Shown one piece after another: positions 45,458-55,750 of a stretch of 64,000 nt of DNA (position 1 is its first letter; the number at the start of each line of letters is the position of its first letter). The position numbers and the translations under genes were made by a program. The DNA lies in NCBI GenBank assembly GCA_021613535.1, contig CP075492.1, forward strand, positions 20,274,001-20,338,000. The letters are read 5' to 3'. This stretch comes from Adineta vaga. Lineage: Eukaryota; Rotifera. The notes beneath the pieces were generated by a model. That model was not told the DNA's origin and ran no database searches. It saw only the letters and a program-made list of their open reading frames with translations.

Positions 45458-46002
45458 TCAAGAATACAATATGTGAAAAAGAAACAAAATGATTAAAATG
45501 AAGTTAGTGGAATACAAAAAAAGAAGAAAAAAAATGAAACAAATTACATGTCTTGTGATAAAATATCTCATCATAGATAAGTTCACATTTAGGATGTAAA
45601 CGATTTTTTGATAAAGTTGTGCTGCAGCTTCACTACCTACTTTTCTCAGAACTTCTTTAGTAACAAAATGAGTAAGCAATTCAGCACCTTCCGTCGAATA
45701 GATATCTAATTGTTTATAATGTCCTGATGTCTCTCGGGCAATTTCTTCAAAATTCTCTTTTGCTCCGTCATGCATATAAAATGTATGAATAGGAATATTT
45801 TTATTTTTTAACTTTTTCAATTCGACTTTGTAATGTGTGGGAGTTTTATAGACATTCTTACTCCAATATTCTTCTCCACCATCGCTTTTTCACTCTTAGC
45901 TGTTGCACCTCCGATTAAAATAACTTTGGAAATCCCTTCAGGTTGTTCACTTTGTTGAAAAGCATGCCATAATCGTATCACTATACAGTAATTGTTATGC
46001 AT
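45458..46002 (-). pseudogene. von Willebrand A-like domain protein relic
   Basis: Two overlapping frames give successive parts of a vWA fold: SKVILIGGATAKSEKAMVEK (near the end of a beta strand and the following helix), then in the next frame KLKNKNIPIHTFYMHDGAKE, FEEIARETSGHY and TEGAELLTHFVTKEVLRKVG. The MIDAS motif DxSxS is not seen. The join needs a frameshift, and nothing matching lies upstream. Such vWA genes are common in bdelloids. I read it as a fragment. Confidence 0.6.
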
Positions 46003-46573
46003 TGAGTTAGATAAGAATAATCGAAAAGTTTGTTCTTAAAAATGGTTCAAGTATTTAAAGATAATTATGTCAAAAAATTTTTATATTAATAAATATATAA
46101 TTTGAATAAAGTTTTGTTCAAATATGTTTCGTAAAAATAATAGAATTAAAAATAAAATTATTTTAATTGTCGAAAAAATATCTTAAAATTTTCTGGTGCA
46201 AAATCAAAAACAAACTATCTAGTTCGTTTGATAATTCTAGTCAATTTTCAAAAGTTCATTGAAAGATAAACTGTAAATAATTTTCATAGAGTTCAAATAG
46301 TTCACATGATATTGCACAACAATAAAAAAAAGACATTAAACTAACAAATTTTGACATCAGAAAACCGACAAGGACAGTATAGTCGTGTATTATCATGTTT
46401 ATATGTAAAAAATTGTGGTGTAAGGACAAGATCGTAAAAGGGCCTTTTTGCATTAGAAATAATATTCCTTATCTTTTGTGATAAATGTGACAATGATAAG
46501 TATCTATTTAAAAGGTAGTTTTATATAACAAGAACTCATTCTTTTTTCATCTTAGCCTGCTTTGAAGGATAAT

Positions 46574-47056
46574 ATGTATAGAAACCCAAGTTTCAATGGA
46601 GATGTTACTGAAAATAATCGATTACAAAAATGGTGGCGTCATCGATGGTTTAAAATCGGTCTCATCTCTTTTATCATTTTAACAATTATTGTAGTTACTC
46701 TCTCCTTGGTATTAAAACTTATCGTTTTCGCACCACAGAAGCCTAAAACGACTACTACTACCACGACAACATCATCAACTTCAACATCCATAACAGCAAT
46801 ATCAATTTCAACAACAACAACAACGATAACATCAACATCGTTTTCAACAGCATCAAGCCCACAAACCACCACCACCACCACCACCACCACAACAACAACA
46901 ACAACAACAACAACAATAACATCAACATCAACATCAATTTCAACAACAACTACGACCAGACCTCAACAATCAGGTAAGTTTTAAAGTAAGGCTGATTAAT
47001 CTTCCAAAATCCATGTTTTAAATCAGATATTTGTACTTTTGCATCTAATCCTATGC
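46574..47056 (+). pseudogene. type II membrane protein with Thr-rich stalk, cut by telomeric repeats
   Basis: Exon 1 (46574-46973) encodes a short cytoplasmic tail with basic WWRHRW, a membrane helix FKIGLISFIILTIIVVTLSL, and about 80 residues of Thr/Ser. The donor GTAAGT at 46974 and an acceptor at 47026 give a 53-bp intron. Exon 2 starts with ICTFASNPMR and runs into GGGTGAGGGTGAG at 47056. The extracellular domain is therefore missing. The usual partner domains of this architecture in bdelloids are kelch, NHL or lectin, so it could be mistaken for the 5' part of the kelch gene at 48211, but the intervening junctions argue against this. Confidence 0.65.
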
Positions 47057-47082
47057 GGGTGAGGGTGAGACACACCCTCAAG
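47055..47082. repeat. G-rich tract meeting C-rich tract head to head
   Basis: GCGGGTGAGGGTGAG is followed by ACACACCCTCAAG within 28 bp, the arrangement expected if two telomere-capped ends were joined. Confidence 0.65.
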
Positions 47083-47510
47083 ATGCATCATTCAGATTGA
47101 TGAAATGAGTTTTTGGAAAATCCTTAATACACTTCCAGTCTAACCAATATCAAATTTATCAACAACCTTCCTATTTAGAGAGTAATAAAGACTGAAATAC
47201 AATATCTTTTCATATGATCTCAAAGTCACTGTGTGCTTTAAAAAGATGCATGGAAGGAAAGATATCACCCTATCAAAAAGTTTCTGACGCCAGTCAATTT
47301 ATCCGACATTGAAACGCAGCCATAGTAGCATTGCAAAGGAGAGAAGGAGAGAGAGCAAATGCCAAAACCATCGAGAGAGTCGTATCGTTATTAGTTCATC
47401 TGACTTCAAACTATTGGATCAATTGAATTAGAGGATGATAGATTGATCTCATCTAATCGTGAGAGTAATTTCTTTTTCATTGGTCTCAGTTCCTGTTGCA
47501 ATAGTTTTAG

Positions 47511-47864
47511 TGTTTTGAATACCGGCTCGGTAATCCTTCTTCTCTTCGATATTTTCGTTTTCGAAAAAATGAAGTTAAACAAGAAAATTTTGCTCACATA
47601 AAATGTTCAAGCTCAGTCTTTGATTTTGTTCAAAATGATTTTTATTCTCGTAGTCCGACTCCAATTCCATCAGCATATTTTTCTCTTGAACGCGGTTCTG
47701 GTCCTATACATCTTTCATACAAGATGACTCAAAAGTCATGCAATCGAGAAGCAATAAAAAATTTCTGCAACGGGTCTAGAAAGCTCGCTGATGTCTTTAT
47801 CATTAGTAAAGGCATATTCGCACTCCGCGTCTATAAAGACAAGATTACAAAGAACTTCATTTAA
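47511..47864 (+). CDS. unknown 117-codon exon
   Basis: The frame is open from a TTTTAG acceptor-like site at 47510 to the TAA at 47862. It looks coding, with balanced composition and few rare runs: FEYRLGNPSSLRYFRF, then SPTPIPSAYFSLERGSGPIH, KMTQKSCNREAIKNFCNGSR and ISKGIFALRVYKDKITKN. I do not recognise it and find no upstream exon in a matching phase. It lies in a block of about 1 kb bounded by telomere-like tracts (47071-47082 and 48113-48124), so it is probably the last exon of a gene whose 5' part is lost. Confidence 0.4.
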   Translation, partial: CFEYRLGNPSSLRYFRFRKNEVKQENFAHIKCSSSVFDFVQNDFYSRSPTPIPSAYFSLERGSGPIHLSYKMTQKSCNREAIKNFCNGSRKLADVFIISKGIFALRVYKDKITKNFI

Positions 47865-48112
47865 GTAACACTGTTGACTGTATGCGGGTAAGATAACAAA
47901 TATAGAAATATCAGTCTGTTTTTATGCTCGTTTCAGATAAAAATTTGATTTTTATAGTCAACTGTAATACATTGTGTTTTTAAAAACCTTCAAATCAGCA
48001 TGTCTCAGAACAAAAGTTTATCTATACTTATATGCTTCTAGTGAAAGGCATAGCAAATTTCCATCGTTTTAAAGTTACTTGAATAAAATGTAAGGACACG
48101 TACTAAATATAA

Positions 48113-48124
48113 CCCTCACCCTCT
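48113..48124 (+). repeat. short C-rich tract upstream of the kelch gene
   Basis: ACCCTCACCCTCT. It lies just before what would be the first exon of the kelch gene (donor GTACC at 48136), which may be truncated here. Confidence 0.45.
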
Positions 48125-48210
48125 AAAACTACTGGTACCAACATGCATTACTAATGACTCCTTCCTCCACATTTCTTCCACGTTGAATATATTTAAATGC
48201 TTCTATCTAG

Positions 48211-51200
48211 GATGGTCTTTTACTGGTAACATGAATAATGCACGAAATCGACACACAGCATCTATATTAAGAAATGGAAAAGTGTTAGTTGCTGGTGGGG
48301 CTGGTGTACATACTCTTCTAGATAGTTCTGAGTTGTATGATGCATCTACAGGGATTTGGACAACAACTGGTAGCATGAATCATATACGATCTGATCATAC
48401 AGCATCTATATTAACAGATGGTAAAGTATTCATTACTGGCGGGCGTGATACTAATGGTGCTCTAAATAGTGCCGAATTGTATGATCCATCAACAGAAATC
48501 TGGACAACTACGAGTAGCATGAATTATGCACGACGAGAGCATAAAGCATCAGTATTAACAAATGGAAAAGTGTTAGTCACTGGTGGACGTAATGCGACGC
48601 ATAATTTGAATAGCACTGAAATCTATGATCCATCCACAGATACTTGGACTGTCACTGATAGTATGCATAATCCACGTTCATGGCATACAGCATCAGTATT
48701 AGCAAATGGTAAAGTATTAGTTACTGGTGGATCTAGTGATGATGGTTATCTGAACAGTGCAGAACTATATGATTCATCAACAGAAACGTGGACAACTACT
48801 GATATCATGAATAATGCACGATTTTTTCATACTGCATCCGTATTAAGAAATGGCAATGTGTTAGTTGCTGGAGGAACTATCCGGCATGATAACTCAAGTA
48901 ATACTGAATTATTTGATCCATCATCAGGAATTTGGACACCTACTGGTAGTATGCATAACGCACGAAATAGTCATACAGCATCTGTATTAGAAGATGGAAA
49001 AGTTTTAGTTACTGGTGGAACTAGTGTTGGAGATCTATATAGTGTTGAGTTGTATGATCCCTCACGAGGAATTTGGACAAGTATTGGTGATATGAATCAT
49101 GCACGATATGATCATACAGTATCCCTGTTACCGAACGGAAAAGTATTAGTTACCGGTGGATCTTTGCATGGCCTGGGTTCTCTTGACAGTTGTGAGTTAT
49201 ATGATACATCAAGAGGAAGTTGGACAGCTATTGATAATATGAATAATGGAAGATTCGACCATACATCATCGGTACTAACCAATGGAAAAGTGTTAGTCAC
49301 CGGTGGATACTGGAATGGTGATGCTATAAATAGTACTGAGTTATATGATCCAATAAAAAGAATTTGGACCATTACTGGTAGTATGAATTATGTACGAGCT
49401 GATCATGCAGCATCTGTATTAGCAGATGGAAAAGTTCTAGTCACTGGTGGACGGCGATTTAACAGTGTTTCTGTTTTCAATAGCACTGAATTGTATGATC
49501 CATTATTAGAAAAGTGGACAATTATTGATAGTATGAAATATAAACGATTTTATCACACAGCATCGATATTACCAAATGGAAATGTATTAATTACTGGTGG
49601 ATCTTCGTATTTTGAAGCTATCAATAGTTCTGAATTATATAATCCATTAACAGGAACGTGGTCATCCACTGGTAGTTTAAATCATCAACGTTCACGACAT
49701 ATAGCATCTGTATTAATAAATGGAAATGTATTAGTTGCTGGAGGACAGAACGGTACTGTTTCCCTAAATACTGCTGAATTGTATGATTCATCCAGAAAGA
49801 CTTGGAGAATGACTGGTAGTATGATGTATACACGTACTGATCACGCTACATCTTTATTAAAAAATGGAAAAGTTTTAGTTATTGGTGGATCTCTAGATGG
49901 TTACCGTGTTCTAAATAGTACTGAATTATATGATCCATTCACAGAAACCTGGACAACTACTGGAAGCATGAATTATCCCCGACGTGGTCACACAGCATCT
50001 CTATTAGATAATGGAAAAGTGTTAGTTACTGGTGGAGTTAATAGTAATCATTATCTAGATAGTGCTGAGGTGTATGATCCATCAACAGACATTTGGACAA
50101 GTATTGGTAATATGAATGGTAAACGAAGTTATCATACAGCATCCGTATTAAAAAATGGACGAGTGGTAGTTGCCGCAGGAACGATGAACGGTTTTAGTCC
50201 TCTACAAAGTGTTGAATTATACGATCCATTCACCGAGACTTGGATAACTACTGGTAGCATGAATCATATACGGCAAGATCACGAAGCATTGGTATTAACA
50301 GACGGAAAAGTGTTGATTATTGGTGGAGATGCATATGGTGGTCCTTTAAATAGTACTGAATTGTATGATCCATTAACAGAAAGTTGGACAAGTACTGGAA
50401 ACATGAAATATGCACGAGTGGGTCACACAGCATTTGTCTTGGGAAATGGAAAAGTGATGGTCACTGGTGGAGTCAAGTATGATGAACGTGTAAGTATTAC
50501 TGAGTTATACGACCCATCGACAGGAAATTGGACAACCACTGGTAGTATAAATCATGTACGAGATAAACATACAGCGTCTGTATTAACAAATGGAAAAGTA
50601 TTAATAGCTGGAGGATATAACGGTACTAAGTATCTAAATAGTACTGAATTGTATGATCCATTAACAGAAAGTTGGGAAATTATGGGTAGTATGAATCATG
50701 CACGAGCTGGACATACAGCATCCATATTAACAAATGGAAAAGTATTAGTTGCTGGGGGATATGATGGGGTTGATCTCGTTAATAGTTCCGAATTGTATGA
50801 TCCATCGACGGGTGCCTGGATAATGAGTGGTAACATGAATCATGCACGAGCTAACCATAGAGCATCCGTATTAACAAATGGAAAAGTGTTAGTCACGGGT
50901 GGGGCGGTTTCGATGATGAGTTATCAAAATAGTGCTGAATTATACGATTCATCAACAGGAATTTGGACAATCACTGATAGCATGCATGATCGACGAGTGG
51001 GACACACATCATCTGTGTTATTAAATGGGGAAGTCATGGTGACTGGTGGAGAGGATGATCTTATATCTCTGAATAGTGTTGAGTTGTATGATCCTTCAAC
51101 AGAAACTTGGGAAAATTGGGGTAGTATGAATCATGCACGATCTTTTCACGGAACATCCATATTACTAAATGGAAAAGTATTAGTTACTGGTGGAAGGACT

Positions 51201-51287
51201 TTTGAGGTTGGTTCTCAAAATAGTGCTGAGTTATGTGATCCATTATCAGAAATTCAAACAAATACTAATAATATGAAGAGTACGTAA
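48211..51287 (+). CDS. giant kelch-repeat protein, about 21 units, main exon
   Basis: One open exon of 3077 nt follows an acceptor TCTATCTAG. About 21 units of 47-49 residues repeat the pattern SMNxARxxHTASVLxNGKVLVTGG...LNSTELYDPSTxxWT, which gives kelch blades with the GG pair and Tyr/Trp. With six to seven blades per propeller this could build three propellers. Such domains bind proteins or sugars; the galactose-oxidase copper ligands are not evident. No stop or frameshift occurs over 3 kb, so it is under selection or recently expanded. The first exon (signal or membrane anchor) is not found; a C-rich tract at 48113 may have cut it. The last unit is degenerate. Confidence 0.85.
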
Positions 51288-52073
51288 TAGAATCACAGTG
51301 GATCCGTATTAACAAACAAACATGTATTGATTCGTAGCGAATATATTGAGAGTCTGTTTCGAACAGTGCAGAATAATATTAAATAAATTAATAATAAAAA
51401 TTTGTTCGGCTTATCCGCAGGTAATGTAATTACAATATCATATAGTTTATTATTAGTCTTTTTTACTATTCACATTTAAAAGAAAACTGTTCATTTATTT
51501 GTCGAATAATCGTATAATCGACATTCGATAACGTCTTTTTGTAGAACGGTAATACTGTGTAGTTTTCGAGTATTTTTATCAATAATATTTCGTCGAATAC
51601 ATCTATCGAAATAATTTCCATAACAGAAGCAATTTGATGACATACAAACATAACTAGATTCATCACAAACAAGAACCGATGTAAATGAATGAAGATCTAA
51701 ACATTTCGATCCTTGTATATGTTTAGACAAACTATTCAAAAGTAAAATAACATTTTCATGATTTTACACAAACATAATTTGGAGGCAGTTGAGCAAAAAC
51801 TGTTTAACTCACGTTGATATCTTAAAAACAATTGAAAGATTATTATTTTCTATAGAAAAAAAAAGTTTGATATGAAATATCATCACGCGTGTAAAAAGAA
51901 ATGATATCATTTTTTATTTTTATTGATAAAGTTCGTGTGACACGTCGATGAGTGGTAAGAGGTAAAAGACCAACATTTTGAGCACGTACTTAAATAACTG
52001 TTTTTCTTTTATTGGAATCTTGTGGAAGAACCTTCATCTTTATCAAACAGTTGGCTGACGAAAGTATGGTAAA
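51288..52073. other. intergenic, no supported gene
   Basis: AT-rich. A minus-strand Cys-containing frame at 51491-51739 has no supporting features and is not called. Confidence 0.4.
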
Positions 52074-52167
52074 ATGGCCTTTCAACTTATTTTCATGTCG
52101 GTTTTCTTTCTAATAACTGCTGTTCCTTTTGCTATCATTGTTGTGCTTCGTTACTTTGTTACCTCAT
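52074..52167 (+). pseudogene. N-terminal signal/membrane exon cut by telomeric repeats
   Basis: The ATG at 52074 starts MAFQLIFMSVFFLITAVPFA followed by IIVVLRYF, a good signal-anchor, and the frame hits CTTGAGGG at 52168 after 31 codons. No continuation exists beyond the array. It looks like the first exon of a host membrane or ER protein lost at a healed break. Confidence 0.55.
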
Positions 52168-52331
52168 CTTGAGGGTGAGGGTGTGGGTGAGGGTGTGAGG
52201 GTGAGGGTGTGGGTGTGGGTGAGGGTGTGGGTTTGGGGTGAGGGTGGGTGTGAGGGTGAGGGTGTGGGTGAGGGTGTGGGTGTGGGTGAGGGTGTGGGTT
52301 TGGGGTGAGGGTGTGAGGGTGTGGGTGAGTA
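52168..52331 (+). repeat. telomeric array, mixed TGAGGG and TGTGGG units
   Basis: About 164 bp of GTGAGGG, GTGTGGG and GGTTTGGGG variants. It lies between the truncated membrane exon and the 3' end of a minus-strand Athena. Confidence 0.85.
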
Positions 52332-52801
52332 GAATTACCACAAATACAAAGTATTTTCACTTTTTTTGACAAAAGATTATCAAGTGGCAAGTATTCGTAT
52401 AGAAGACTCACGAAGAATACCTGGACAAATTGACTTTTGAATGTGTGAGGCTGGGAATGTGAATGTAATAAGCATATGTTTGTTTTGTTTTATGTGTTGA
52501 TGTTCTTTGAACAATGGGAACCTGTTTTGGCTCTTGATATTATTAATATCGTTATTTCGAAAATGCGGGTCTTTACGAGGATTGGCGATTTCTTTTGAAG
52601 GACGGTAAGTGTGCTTCTGAAGGTGTAATCGAAAGAGTGTAGACTAAATCTACAAGAGAAATACAGATTAGAGTAATTGTTGCGATATGGAGACAGCAAA
52701 TTCATGAATAAAGTTGTTGCTTTAGTATATCAATTCTAGGAACGAAGAGTATGAATTACAACAAAAGATTGTTTGGAAGATTTCATAGTTAATAGAATAA
52801 T
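52332..52801. other. 3' non-coding part of the second Athena
   Basis: Starts TTCTACTCACCC on minus, as in the remains at 25.9 and 26.2 kb. No gene or ribozyme core is seen. Confidence 0.45.
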
Positions 52802-54092
52802 TTAAGAGTTATCTACTTTCGTAGTTGTTGGAAACAGTATTTTTAAGGTTTGTTCAAGATTAAATTGACCACATTGAATCATGTTAATTTGGCGATTTTC
52901 GATGGCAATGACAATGGTATCAACAATCGGTGGCTTTGTAAATTTTTCTTGATTCTTCAGTAGTTTTTGTTTTTCGTCGTTTACTTTTTGAATACATACT
53001 TCACAAAATGCTTCAGCGTGATATATAGTTTCTTGTATTATATCGTTTATAAATTGATTTATGGAATGTGCTTCAATACTTGTTGTTGAATGGACTGTAG
53101 GCAACAAATAGTGTTTATCAAACATAACATGTGTAAATATATCTATAATTTTAGCTAAACCAAGATTTTGAAAAGTGCACAATGATAATGTTGAGGATTT
53201 CGGGGATGTCAGTAACCAATTTTTGAACAAAGCAATTTCATGTCTAAGTTTGTATTCATCATCAATTGCTTTCCAAATAAGTTTGGCTGAGTGTATCTAA
53301 ATAAATTCGACAAAATGCATAATATATGAAATGTAATATTTGTCTTTTGTGTTTACATACCTCTGTCTGTGTTGGTCTTAATTTGTAGAAATTTTGAACT
53401 AATTCATGATCTTTCGCATGAAATTTTAGAATACTTCTACGTCTTTGAAGTTCCATACGTAATTCATATTGATCTTGGTGTACAATGTTCTTGATGATAG
53501 TCATGAGCTGATTCGAGTCAATGAAAGCTGGTATTTGTTTCATATGTTCGACGACATCAGTCTGAATCTTTTCCAAATTCTTCTTATATCGATTACGACG
53601 CTGTTCGACTAAGACTCTTGAACGACCGTAAGTGTAACTCATTGAATTGACGAGGGCCATATTTTTCGATACTCGTCCACTCCATATATGTTCAGTAATC
53701 CCAAGTTCGTAAAAATAATTCCATTGATCATTTTGAACTTGTAAATAATTGGGTGTATTGACTAATTGAGTCAATGGACGGACAAGTGCGAAGATTTCAT
53801 CGATATCTAATAATTTACTGAAGAAATGTCCCTCTGTATCAGATATGATTGCCGTTAATAATAGTGCTTTAAAATCTTCGTTTGAAAGTTTTGTATAATC
53901 GGTTAGGAATAGAGTAGGATCTGCATTGGAGATAATGTAGAAAGGATAGTATTGTTTCTTATTAATAAATGATGTGTTTGATTCATTGAATTGCATAACT
54001 TGATCTAGTTGCCATTGTTGAACACTTTTGTTCGAAACTGACCTTCTATGGCGTTGTTTCTGGATACCTCGACTTTGTTTTGATTTTGTCAT
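52802..54092 (-). CDS. Athena coiled-coil protein, 2 exons, 408 aa
   Basis: Exons 54092-53361 and 53296-52802 sum to 1227 nt with a 64-bp GT-AG intron. The start is the ATG at 54092. It is homologous to protein D at 10928-9660: SYTYGRSRVLVEQRRNRYKK matches its TYGRSK block, and the intron falls after the same helix (before LIWKAIDDEY/ERIWDM). It has a basic N-terminus, long amphipathic helices and no membrane segment. It is intact although its RT partner is broken, so the mutation of the element is recent or this gene is kept. Structural role inferred. Confidence 0.8.
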
Positions 54093-54290
54093 GTTTCTGT
54101 ACACTAGGTGTAATGAAGAGAATATATGGTTTCAGATAATCTAAAGTAGACAAGAAAAGAACAGTGAACGTGTAACTTTATGCTATTTTGAAAAAGAAAA
54201 GAATCATCGAAGAAGTCAACACAAATGAACAACGATTTCTAAACAAAGAAGATTCTTCTATAATATAGGAGCTGTAGATGTTTATATTGT

Positions 54291-55750
54291 TCATTGTACA
54301 GGAATGGGTCGAGTAGATTTATTTTCTAAATGTAGAAGTAAAAAACGATGCGACATAATATAGTAATATGAAGGATAGTATATTTACTTTTTCTCAATGG
54401 ATCTTTCAACAGAGGTGAACGCGGACGTTTACATGATAATTCAAAATCTAGATCAGGATTATTTTGATGACCGACAATTAATCGGATATTGCTATGTTCT
54501 GTATTCTTAAACATATCATTGTGAATTTCATGGATAGATCGTTGCAATCCTGATAATCTTGCTTCATGTACACAATGAATAAAAATCGTGTTTTGATATT
54601 TGTCATTCCATTTTTTCTTCACTATTGTTTCTGGAAATGGTGTGATTATTCGTCGATCCGTTTGAATATCTGTAATAATATCAACTGTAGCAGCGTTTTG
54701 TGTTACTATTGTTTGTGGTATAGTTGGTTGAGCTAATAATTTTTCACGCATAGTTAAGAATTCTTGTTCATTGTTGAGCAATGGTATGATACGTGAGGAA
54801 TACGACGGAAGATATTTCGTAAAAAATCGTTGAAATTCTTTATTGATGTGTTTTGATGGATAACTACAAGAGAATCATGAAGAGTTTTATTTAAGAAAAG
54901 AAAAAGAATCATTACCTATTATATAATAACATCAATCGGACATTGCGTTGTTCTTGATTGAATATTTCCAATGTTGTTGAATATCGAAGAGCTCTCATAA
55001 GTGCAGTTTGTATACAATTTCGAAAGATATGTCGCGGATGATCTGATAGAAAGCAGAGAATGGTCGGCTCTGCTGCTAGCTTATGATAGACTGATGATAT
55101 AAGAGTACCGTTCTGATTTTGAAGAAGAATATCTAAAAATGGAAGACTTTTACTAATCTGATATTCTAATTTAATATTCGGATGAAATTTATTTGCTGTA
55201 TCCAATAGTTTCGTGAGATTTTGCTTCGAACCATTCCAAGTAAAGAAAACATCGTCAATATATCTATGTATAATGGAAGAATGAGAAGCATCGATGTTTG
55301 AAAACGAGCATTCAGCTGAACTTACCGGCCATATAATTCACGAGAGGGTAAATTAGAAAGAATGGTTTGTTTTTCCCAATACCACATGAATATATTTGCT
55401 AATGTTAACGTAAATGGAGAACCCATAGCTCCACCGATAATTTGTCGATAGAATTTATTATCATGTACAAACACATTTTTCTGAAGTACCATACGAGCCA
55501 GTTCGATAATAGTATCGATCGAAATCCCATTCGAATGAGTACATTGATGCTCACGAAGAAATTGTCCGAGAATCATTAATGACTCTTCTTGTGGTAATAT
55601 CGTATATAGATTGTTAATATCGAAAGTAACAAAGAGTGTGGACGAATTCAAGTAACCATTTCGAATATATGTTTGAAATTTATCGAGAAGATCAACACCA
55701 TCATCGATAGTTGTGTGTCGCACGTATTTATCGAATAGTGGACGAATTAA
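54291..55750 (-). pseudogene. Athena reverse transcriptase, catalytic half, split by piggyBac
   Basis: The RT core is readable from LIRPLFDKYVRHTTIDDG through motif A FVTFDINNLYT, motif B IGGAMGSPFTLTLAN, then an intron and YIDDVFFTWNGS at about 55265, LLYNR, an intron, and the C-terminal extension (LLAQPTIPQT, HEARLSGLQRSIHEIH). A final small exon may end at 54291. The intron positions equal those of the intact RT at 5803-9506. The N-terminal half is separated or lost at 55747. Catalytic residues are kept. Confidence 0.82.

Larger units (their letters stand above)
52168..55750 (-). mobile_element. second Athena retroelement, 5' part missing or displaced
   Basis: The minus-strand RT fragment is followed 3' by a coiled-coil gene and a C-rich tail. 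I see no hammerhead between 52332 and 52800. The 5' side is entered by a piggyBac at a TTAA within the RT sequence. Gene order (RT, then coiled coil) differs from the large Terminon, where the homologous coiled-coil gene precedes the RT. Confidence 0.75.

Noticed and set aside
46639-46949. Poly-Val and poly-Leu minus-strand frames
   Set aside because: Antisense of the Thr-rich stalk; the plus frame has the start, membrane helix and donor site.
46574-51287. A single membrane-kelch gene joining exon 1 at 46574 to the kelch exon by a 1.2-kb intron
   Set aside because: Phases match, but a normal 53-bp intron leads to another exon first, and two telomeric tracts lie in between. All other introns here are 45-75 bp.
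52151-52411. Pro/His/Thr-repeat frames at 52.2 kb
   Set aside because: Same reason: repeat translated on the C-rich strand.
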